From a bacterium (GTDB taxonomy: Bacteria; Ratteibacteria; UBA8468; B48-G9; JAFGKM01), in the NCBI GenBank assembly GCA_029548585.1, contig JAKPNC010000241.1:1-5869 (forward strand): a stretch of DNA of 5,869 nt, in the 5' to 3' direction. The position numbers were made by a program, and so were the translations under genes. Below the pieces are notes generated by a model. That model was not told the origin of the DNA. It saw nothing but the letters and a program-made list of their open reading frames with translations, and ran no database searches. This document shows positions 1-5,121 of this stretch, piece after piece (positions within the stretch are counted from its first letter, which is position 1; each line of letters begins with the position of its first letter).

Positions 1-1
1 A

Positions 2-736
2 ATAATTCCACTTCTCGAGAAATACCAGCCCCGCGCCGTTGTTTTCCAGGGTCCTCCCGGATGGCCCGGTCTTATTCGATGGGTCGGGAACGAAAGGGGA
101 GAGGCCCCTTATCCCTGTTGGAGCAGAACGGATATGCTTTCTTCGGACGATGGTATGACAGAGAGGGCTGATTCCGCAGGTTCTGCCTATGGAGCAATAT
201 GGGCTCCTGCGGAATCAGACATGCCAAATCGAGATCAGAATAAGGCTTTCATGGGAGGATGGTTCTGGCGCGAAGGGGAAGACAGCCTGCTGTATTCTCT
301 CGACCATCTTGTTGAAAGGTATTATACGTCCGTGGGACGTAACACCAACCTCCTGCTTGGTATGGTTATTGACAACAGGGGATTGGTCCCCGACGCTGAC
401 AGGAAGCGTTTTGCCGAATTCGGAAGAGAGATTGAAAGACGTTTCGGCCGTCCTCTGTGCAGTATTTCCGGCAAAGGAACCATTTTTGAGCTGAGCCCGT
501 TTTCAGGTCCCTTCAGCCATGCTGTTATCATGGAAGATATCTCAAGGGGAGAAAACATACTCAGGTATGCGGTCGAAATCCTGTGCGGAAAGGAATGGCT
601 GGAAGTAACCCATGGTTTCAATGTTGGCCACAAAAGGATTGAAAAATTTCCGCCTGTTTACGCTTCAAAAGCACGTCTTGTCATCAGGGAATCCATCACA
701 ATCCCGGTAATCAGGAACTTTGCCCTTTTCCGTTAA
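2..736 (+). CDS. Alpha-L-fucosidase, glycoside hydrolase family 29 (C-terminal part, 5' end outside window)
   Basis: The product hydrolyses terminal alpha-L-fucose from glycans. The frame is open from base 2, and family-typical sequence precedes the first ATG (134), so that ATG is internal and the true start lies to the left. About 244 residues are visible. IRWVGNE (74-94) resembles the conserved RWVGNE/RWVGDE block of the GH29-B subgroup; its Glu (92-94) is a candidate acid/base, though I cannot confirm this. Next come WAPAESD (200-220), GGWFW (254-268) and SVGRN followed by NLLL (329-358), all standard late-barrel GH29 motifs. From about 430 to the stop is a beta-rich tail with EDISRGE and GHKRI, like the galactose-binding-type C-terminal domain of many bacterial fucosidases. 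The nucleophile Asp and any signal peptide lie outside the window, so location cannot be judged. It ends 80 bases from the convergent DUF1284-like gene. Family assignment is secure; subgroup and linkage specificity are inferred. Confidence 0.92.
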   Translation: MIPLLEKYQPRAVVFQGPPGWPGLIRWVGNERGEAPYPCWSRTDMLSSDDGMTERADSAGSAYGAIWAPAESDMPNRDQNKAFMGGWFWREGEDSLLYSLDHLVERYYTSVGRNTNLLLGMVIDNRGLVPDADRKRFAEFGREIERRFGRPLCSISGKGTIFELSPFSGPFSHAVIMEDISRGENILRYAVEILCGKEWLEVTHGFNVGHKRIEKFPPVYASKARLVIRESITIPVIRNFALFR

Positions 737-816
737 GTATGTTTACCTGCCTGGGACAGCAGGACTACCTTCCAAATGGAAGAACAAATTCCTGATATGA
801 CAAAATTTCACTGCCG
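737..816. other. Convergent intergenic gap with two weak hairpins
   Basis: This gap separates the 3' ends of the fucosidase and DUF1284-like genes. It holds two small perfect inverted repeats: CCTGC/GCAGG with an 8-base loop (746-763) and CTTCC/GGAAG with an AAAT loop (769-782). Either could form on both strands, as expected for a shared terminator between convergent genes. Neither is followed by a T-tract and both stems are only 5 bp, so I do not call a rho-independent terminator. Confidence 0.3.
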
Positions 817-1290
817 TCATTTTTCGAGAAAAAATTTAACTCCTTTTTCGATTGCCGCCTGTTTTCTCAATGTTAAATCAGGCGGGAATTCGCAGTATAT
901 GTCGGAAACGTTCCCGGCTTTTTCCAAAAGGATTCCGGCGAACCGCCTTGCAGTCAAAACATCTCCCTGCTTAAGTATCAGTTTATCGCACCATCTACGG
1001 TCTATAAGCAGGTTCCATTCGTTTTTGGATTTGGGCGCCAGGGGGCGGAACGAGGTATCGATGGTGTCTATACAGGCGTTGTTTACGTTATATTTGCAGG
1101 GCGAGCATATTGTGTCTGCACCGAGCTCGATTTGGAACTCAACGTCGGGATTGGTGAAAACCGTTTCGGCTACTATATGTACCGCGTGTCCAAAAGGATG
1201 GGGCTTGAATTCAGGCTTTCCTGAACCAAAGGAAGATATGATATCTACAAGGTGGTGGGGTTTTATGCGCATTCTTTCAATTTTTTCCAT
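817..1290 (-). CDS. DUF1284-like cysteine-containing protein, function unknown
   Basis: This is a 157-residue soluble protein of unknown function with no signal peptide or membrane segment. The N-terminal RIKPHHL (residues 8-14) and the later TICSPC (60-65) match the layout of DUF1284 proteins, which begin with an R-PHHL motif and carry a D-IC-PC motif. Cysteines are at 62, 65, 73, 101 and 133; the C-x2-C-x7-C cluster could bind a metal or iron-sulfur centre, which is inference. The start is placed at the ATG 1288-1290 because AAGGAG lies four bases upstream of it. An in-frame ATG 14 codons earlier (1332) has no ribosome site and lies almost on the predicted transcription start. The gene is divergent from the DUF748 gene and convergent with the fucosidase, so it is probably transcribed alone. 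The overlapping plus-strand open frame shows no recognisable protein. That it is a real gene is well supported; the family call is from memory of the motif pattern. Confidence 0.72.
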   Translation of the reverse strand: MEKIERMRIKPHHLVDIISSFGSGKPEFKPHPFGHAVHIVAETVFTNPDVEFQIELGADTICSPCKYNVNNACIDTIDTSFRPLAPKSKNEWNLLIDRRWCDKLILKQGDVLTARRFAGILLEKAGNVSDIYCEFPPDLTLRKQAAIEKGVKFFLEK

Positions 1291-1294
1291 TATT

Positions 1295-1300
1295 CTCCTT
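1295..1300 (-). promoter_or_regulatory. Ribosome binding site AAGGAG of the DUF1284-like gene
   Basis: Read on the minus strand, AAGGAG is followed by AATA and the ATG at 1290. This near-consensus Shine-Dalgarno site decides the start in favour of 1290 over the upstream in-frame ATG at 1332. Confidence 0.85.
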
Positions 1301-1315
1301 TCAACCCTCAACAGG

Positions 1316-1343
1316 TATAATGAAGGTTCCATGTCTCATTATA
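1316..1343. repeat. 8+8 base perfect inverted repeat over the -10 box and start site
   Basis: TATAATGA (1316-1323) and TCATTATA (1336-1343) are exact reverse complements separated by 12 bases. The right arm includes the minus-strand -10 box and the spacer contains its predicted start site, a usual position for a repressor operator. The repeat also creates a second TATAAT on the plus strand (1316-1321), but that has only a poor -35 match (TTCTCC, 1293-1298). Operator function is inference. Confidence 0.4.
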
Positions 1344-1366
1344 TCACGTCGGATTTGAAAAGCCAA
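1338..1366 (-). promoter_or_regulatory. Sigma70-type promoter for the DUF1284-like gene
   Basis: On the minus strand a perfect -10 box TATAAT (1343-1338) lies 17 bases downstream of TTGGCT (1366-1361), which matches four of six -35 consensus positions. Transcription would begin near 1331, giving a leader of about 40 bases before the ATG at 1290. The optimal spacing and perfect -10 make this the strongest promoter candidate in the window. Confidence 0.6.
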
Positions 1367-1384
1367 TTGCAGTAGGTATATCAT
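1355..1384 (+). promoter_or_regulatory. Sigma70-type promoter candidate for the DUF748 gene
   Basis: TTGAAA (1355-1360, five of six -35 matches) is followed after 18 bases by TATCAT (1379-1384, five of six -10 matches); TATATC at 16 bases spacing (1377-1382) is an alternative. Transcription would start near 1391, leaving about 26 bases before the ATG at 1417. The -35 box abuts the -35 box of the opposite promoter (1361-1366), so the two divergent promoters overlap and could compete. Confidence 0.5.
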
Positions 1385-1406
1385 GAGATTTGACACCTCC
1401 GGCAAC

Positions 1407-1412
1407 AGGTGG
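1407..1412 (+). promoter_or_regulatory. Ribosome binding site AGGTGG of the DUF748 gene
   Basis: AGGTGG sits four bases before the ATG at 1417 and differs from AGGAGG at one position. It supports the 1417 start over the in-frame TTG at 1390, which lacks a site and nearly coincides with the predicted transcription start. AGGTG can pair with CACCT at 1394-1398 across an 8-base loop, so the site may be partly hidden in the mRNA. Confidence 0.6.
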
Positions 1413-1416
1413 TTTA

Positions 1417-4400
1417 ATGTTAACTGAAAGGGAAAAGAAGGTTTTCCTGCAATGGGTTTCATTAAACGGTCTGAAAAAAATGGATTTGAAAAAGATAAAA
1501 ATCATACGGCTGATTATCCGCAGGAGAAAGCTACTGTTTATCCTTCTCATCTCTTTTTGCCTTCTGAACCTTTTCTTCTTTTTCATGCTGCCTTCCATTT
1601 TGAAAAAAACTCTTGAAAAAAAGATCTCCGAAAAAATCAACAGGGCTGTAACCCTTGACAGGTTGCGGATAAATCCGTACGATTTCTCAGTCGATGCGAG
1701 AGGCCTTTTTATCCATGAGGCCGGAGGCAGGGATGTTTTTTTTCACTCGGAACGTATTTTTCTGGATATAAACATATCATCCCTTTTCCGCCTTGCCCCT
1801 GTAGTGAACGAGATGAAGATTGTCAGGCCTTACCTCAATGTGGTACGAAAGGATGAATCCCTCTACAATTTTTCAGACCTTGTTAAAGAAAAATCCTATT
1901 CCGGCGCTCCCCCGAGGTTTCTTATCGGAAATATCACCCTTGAAGAGGGCAGGGTGGTTTTCAGTGACAATCCCAAGGCCAAAAGGCATATCGTGCGCAG
2001 GATGAACATATCCCTGCCCTTTGTATCCAACCTGCCTTCCCTTGTGAATACCTATACGGCTCCCGCTTTTTCGGCGGAAGTGAACGGAACCCTTTTTGTT
2101 CTGAACGGAAAAACGAAACCTTTTTCCGATTCCCTCGAGACATTCTTTGATATCGAGATAGGCCGGATTTCCCTGCCGCGCTACATGGGATACCTGCCCG
2201 TGGCTCCCAATTTCAGGCTTGTTTCAGCCGACCTTGAAGGCCGTATACGGCTCTCCTACGTACAGCCGACCAAGGGCAATCCGTCTTTTTCTCTTGAAGG
2301 CGCCCTCAGTTTGAGGGATCTGCTTATAGAAAAATTGGGCAGGATAAAACGGCTCAGCGCTAAAGAGATAGATGCCGATATATCATCTTTTGAAATATTT
2401 TCGAGAAAGATAAGTCTTTCCCGCATTCTCATTAACTCTCCGGGGATCCTGATGTCGAGGGATTCCGTGCCGGAAAATGACGTTCCCGCCAAAAAAGCCG
2501 ATCGGGGGAAAGAAGACGGATCCCCGCAGTTTCTTTTCAGTGTTGACAGCTTTATCCTTTCGGACGGGAGCGTATCTTTTGAAGACAGGCTGAGCTACGT
2601 GCCGTTTGATATCTCTGTCGGTTCTATAAGCCTTGAGGCTGAAAACATATCCAACCATCCGGGGGAAAAGGGCCGTTTCCTGCTTGCAGGAGAAAGCGAT
2701 GCCGGGGAGACCGTTTCGGTTGAAGGCGAATTAAGCCTTTCACCCCTCTTCTCAGGCGGTACCGTCAAGCTTGGAAAGCTTCTCGTGAACAGGTATTCGC
2801 CTTACTACGGCAGGAGGGCGGCATTCAGGATATCAGGGGGGCGGCTTTCCGCCTCTGGCGGTTACTCGTACAAGTTTGAAGAAAGAAAGAATGCCCTTTC
2901 ATTCTCCGGCATATCCCTCTCCCTGAGAGAACTGAAGGCAGAGAAGGAAGACGGCGCGACCTTTCTTGAGGTGCCCGCGCTTGACGTGAGAAATTCGGCC
3001 GTGGACATCCCGGGAAAAAGAATCAGCATTGGCAAATGCGTCGCGGAAAAGGTTTCGGCAAGGGCTGCGAGGGAAAAAGACGGAAAGATGGATTTCCTGC
3101 CTCTTTTCCACCAGGCCGGGCCGGGAAAGGAAAAGGTGAGGGAGAAGAGCGGTAAAGGATGGGTTTTCTCGCTCGAAGGTTTCGAAATAAAGGAAGGTTT
3201 CTGCCGGTTCACGGACAGGATGCCTTCAAACCAGGCAGATATAACCGCAGGTCAAATAGGCCTGGGGATTTCGGACTTACGGCCCGGAACCGATAAGCGT
3301 GCCGGGATAGAACTCTCGGCTTTGTTAGGGGAAAAGGGGAAAATAAAAGCGAAAGGCCATTTTGTGCCGGCTCCTTTCTCTTCAGAGATCAGCCTTAATC
3401 TTGTGAATGTACCCATTGGCATGGCTCAGCCGTACCTTGAGGAAAAATTGAACGTGATCCTGACAGACGGCCTGTTTTCTGCAGGAGGCAATTTATCCTT
3501 TTCTCTTCCGGCGGGGGGCAAACCCCGTGTATCATACGCAGGTGACGCAAGCCTTACCGGGTTCAGGTCGGTTGACAAGGATTACGGTGAACCTTTTGTA
3601 AACTTCGCCGGACTTATGTTCAAGGACCTTCAAGCCGTTTTCAATCCAGTTTCCTTCTCCGTTCAGGAGATATTCCTCGATGGTTTCGACGTAAATGCGG
3701 TTGTACGCAAGGATAAAAAAATCAATCTTCTGTCTGCAGTGAAAGAAAATTCAGGAAAGAGCGGAGATAGAAGCATTAAAGAGGTTTCTTCCGTGGATGC
3801 CTCCGGAAAGTTTTACGCGGGGAAGATAAGGGTTGAAGGAGGATCTGTAAGTCTCCTCGACAGGAGCGTGGAGCCCAATTTCCTTGCCAGGATTGAAGAT
3901 CTCAAGGGGAGCGTGGCCGGCATTTCTTCCATGGAGAGTAAACCTGCCGAGATTGAAGTTGAGTCGAGGATAGGAGGGGACGCGACCCTTTCGTTAAGAG
4001 GCAGTATCCGCCCCATGGGAAAAAACTTTTTCCTCGACCTTAAGGTCCTTCTCGACTCCATGGACATGGTTCCCATTACCCCTTACTCCGGAAAATATGC
4101 CGGGTATGCCGTACGAAAGGGGCGTATTCTCCTCGATCTTGATTACCGTGTGGACAAAAGGAAACTGGTTTCAAAAAACAGGTTTATGTTTGACCAGCTG
4201 ACACTCGGGGAGAGGGTCGAAAGTCCCGACGCCACAAAATTGCCTGTCAGGTTTGCCATCGCCCTCCTCAGGGATCCTTCAGGCAGGATAGAGCTGAACG
4301 TGCCTGTTACCGGCTCTCTTGACGACCCGAAGTTCAGGATAGGCCCTGTTATACTCCAGGTATTCATAAACCTTATCTCAAAGGCGGCTGTTTCTCCTTT

Positions 4401-5001
4401 TGCGCTCCTGGGTGTCATTTTCGGCGGGGGGGAAGAATTGAGTTACCTGGATTTCGACCCTGGGAAATCCGTGATTCCTTCCGGGGGAGTTCAGAAACTT
4501 GATACCCTTGTAAAAATACTTAAGGAGCGGCCGGCCCTCAACCTGGATATAGAAGGGGGTTTCGATCCGTCCGGTGACGCCTCCGCCCTGAGAAAGATCT
4601 TTTTCGAGAGGAAGGTGAAGTTGCAGAAATTGAAGGAAACGACAAAAAAAGGCATGGCTTCCGTGCCCGTTGACGATATCGTGCTGACGCCTGAGGAGTA
4701 CGGCCATTACCTGTGGCTTGCCTACAGGGAAGAGAAGTTCCCAAGGCCGAGAAACGTTCTCGGGATAGTGAAGGAGCTTCCTGTTGCCGAGATGGAGGCT
4801 GCCATGCTTGAACATACGGAGGTTGACGAAAGCCAGCTGAGACTTCTTGCCATGTCCCGTGGTGAATCTGCCAGGAAATACCTGCTCGATGCAGGAATCA
4901 GCCCGGAAAGGATATTTCTCCTTGAACCCCAAAGCCCCCATTCACTTAAAAGCGCAAAATCCCCTGCAGGGGCAAGCCGGGTAGATTTCAGGCTTAAATA
5001 A
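1417..5001 (+). CDS. DUF748 / AsmA-superfamily envelope protein with C-terminal OmpA-like domain
   Basis: This 1194-residue protein is a probable inner-membrane-anchored, mostly periplasmic member of the AsmA/DUF748 superfamily, whose relatives (TamB, YhdP) serve outer-membrane lipid or protein traffic; the exact role here is unknown. A Lys/Arg-rich stretch (about 19-38) precedes one membrane segment (about 39-61), giving an N-in signal anchor. NPYDFSVDARGL (86-97) is the early conserved DUF748 block. The body is beta-rich, with four copies of an F-x-hydrophobic...G-x-V-x-F-x-D motif at residues 168, 372, 582 and 799. GERVESPDATKLP (931-943) and FGGGEELSYLDFDPG (from 1002) are strong family hallmarks. 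The C-terminus matches an OmpA-like domain split by an insertion. The start is chosen at 1417 for its AGGTGG site; a later in-frame ATG (1480) lacks a clear site but would keep the membrane anchor. Divergent from the DUF1284-like gene. No frameshift or internal stop. Family is secure, function inferred. Confidence 0.92.
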   Translation: MLTEREKKVFLQWVSLNGLKKMDLKKIKIIRLIIRRRKLLFILLISFCLLNLFFFFMLPSILKKTLEKKISEKINRAVTLDRLRINPYDFSVDARGLFIHEAGGRDVFFHSERIFLDINISSLFRLAPVVNEMKIVRPYLNVVRKDESLYNFSDLVKEKSYSGAPPRFLIGNITLEEGRVVFSDNPKAKRHIVRRMNISLPFVSNLPSLVNTYTAPAFSAEVNGTLFVLNGKTKPFSDSLETFFDIEIGRISLPRYMGYLPVAPNFRLVSADLEGRIRLSYVQPTKGNPSFSLEGALSLRDLLIEKLGRIKRLSAKEIDADISSFEIFSRKISLSRILINSPGILMSRDSVPENDVPAKKADRGKEDGSPQFLFSVDSFILSDGSVSFEDRLSYVPFDISVGSISLEAENISNHPGEKGRFLLAGESDAGETVSVEGELSLSPLFSGGTVKLGKLLVNRYSPYYGRRAAFRISGGRLSASGGYSYKFEERKNALSFSGISLSLRELKAEKEDGATFLEVPALDVRNSAVDIPGKRISIGKCVAEKVSARAAREKDGKMDFLPLFHQAGPGKEKVREKSGKGWVFSLEGFEIKEGFCRFTDRMPSNQADITAGQIGLGISDLRPGTDKRAGIELSALLGEKGKIKAKGHFVPAPFSSEISLNLVNVPIGMAQPYLEEKLNVILTDGLFSAGGNLSFSLPAGGKPRVSYAGDASLTGFRSVDKDYGEPFVNFAGLMFKDLQAVFNPVSFSVQEIFLDGFDVNAVVRKDKKINLLSAVKENSGKSGDRSIKEVSSVDASGKFYAGKIRVEGGSVSLLDRSVEPNFLARIEDLKGSVAGISSMESKPAEIEVESRIGGDATLSLRGSIRPMGKNFFLDLKVLLDSMDMVPITPYSGKYAGYAVRKGRILLDLDYRVDKRKLVSKNRFMFDQLTLGERVESPDATKLPVRFAIALLRDPSGRIELNVPVTGSLDDPKFRIGPVILQVFINLISKAAVSPFALLGVIFGGGEELSYLDFDPGKSVIPSGGVQKLDTLVKILKERPALNLDIEGGFDPSGDASALRKIFFERKVKLQKLKETTKKGMASVPVDDIVLTPEEYGHYLWLAYREEKFPRPRNVLGIVKELPVAEMEAAMLEHTEVDESQLRLLAMSRGESARKYLLDAGISPERIFLLEPQSPHSLKSAKSPAGASRVDFRLK
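4444..4932 (+). other. Interrupted OmpA-like (peptidoglycan-binding type) domain within the DUF748 protein
   Basis: YLDFDPGKS, a helix-like QKLDTLVKILKERP and LDIEGGFDPSGD resemble the first half of OmpA C-terminal domains (YFDFDS... L..LA..L...P... GHTD..G). About 80 residues later, LLAMSRGESARKYLLDAG then ISPERIF resembles the second half (LS..RA..V..YL...GI...R). The Asp (4564-4566) and Arg (4858-4860) line up with E. coli OmpA Asp271 and Arg286, which contact diaminopimelate. In OmpA they are 15 residues apart; here 98. This is alignment by eye. Confidence 0.5.
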
Positions 5002-5121
5002 AAAAACATCATGGGAAATTAAATGCAAAAATCCTTTATCCTGCAGGATGTGCCATCATTCTCGATTATTTAAGACGCTGGCATAAAAGGTGAAATGTTT
5101 GTTGGAGAGGGATGAATACTT
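5002..5121. other. Intergenic gap upstream of the asparagine-synthase-related gene
   Basis: This AT-rich gap carries a perfect 12-base palindrome, ATCCTGCAGGAT (5038-5049), and a 5-bp inverted repeat TGCCA/TGGCA (5051-5055 and 5079-5083). No hairpin with a T-tract follows the DUF748 stop, so no terminator is called and read-through is possible. No convincing promoter pair was found; CATAAA at 5082-5087 with TTCTCG 17 bases upstream is the best, weak, match. Confidence 0.35.
5104..5110 (+). promoter_or_regulatory. Ribosome binding site GGAGAGG of the asparagine-synthase-related gene
   Basis: GGAGAGG ends 11 bases before the ATG at 5122, slightly long spacing. A nearer ATG (5112) opens only an eight-codon frame ending at 5138. 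A stop at 5113-5115 in the gene's own frame rules out an earlier ATG, GTG or TTG start. Confidence 0.55.

Noticed and set aside
746..782. Rho-independent terminators between the convergent genes
   Set aside because: Stems are only 5 bp and no T-tract follows on either strand.
1293..1321. Plus-strand promoter using TATAAT at 1316-1321
   Set aside because: The -10 is perfect but the -35 (TTCTCC) matches only three of six positions, and TATAAT here is explained by the inverted repeat; the 1355-1384 pair is better.
776..1375. 199-codon plus-strand frame opposite the DUF1284-like gene
   Set aside because: No ribosome site or recognisable motif, and Ser/Ile-rich composition typical of an antisense shadow; the minus-strand gene has a promoter, AAGGAG site and family motifs.
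1390..1416. TTG at 1390 as start of the DUF748 protein
   Set aside because: No Shine-Dalgarno site at useful spacing and nearly on the predicted transcription start; the ATG at 1417 has AGGTGG four bases upstream.
4426..4432. Run of seven G as a possible frameshift site in the DUF748 gene
   Set aside because: The frame is intact through it and encodes the conserved FGGGEEL motif, so there is no sign of a slip or pseudogene.
4378..4941. 187-codon minus-strand frame
   Set aside because: Opposite the most conserved part of the DUF748 protein; no motif or ribosome site of its own was recognised.
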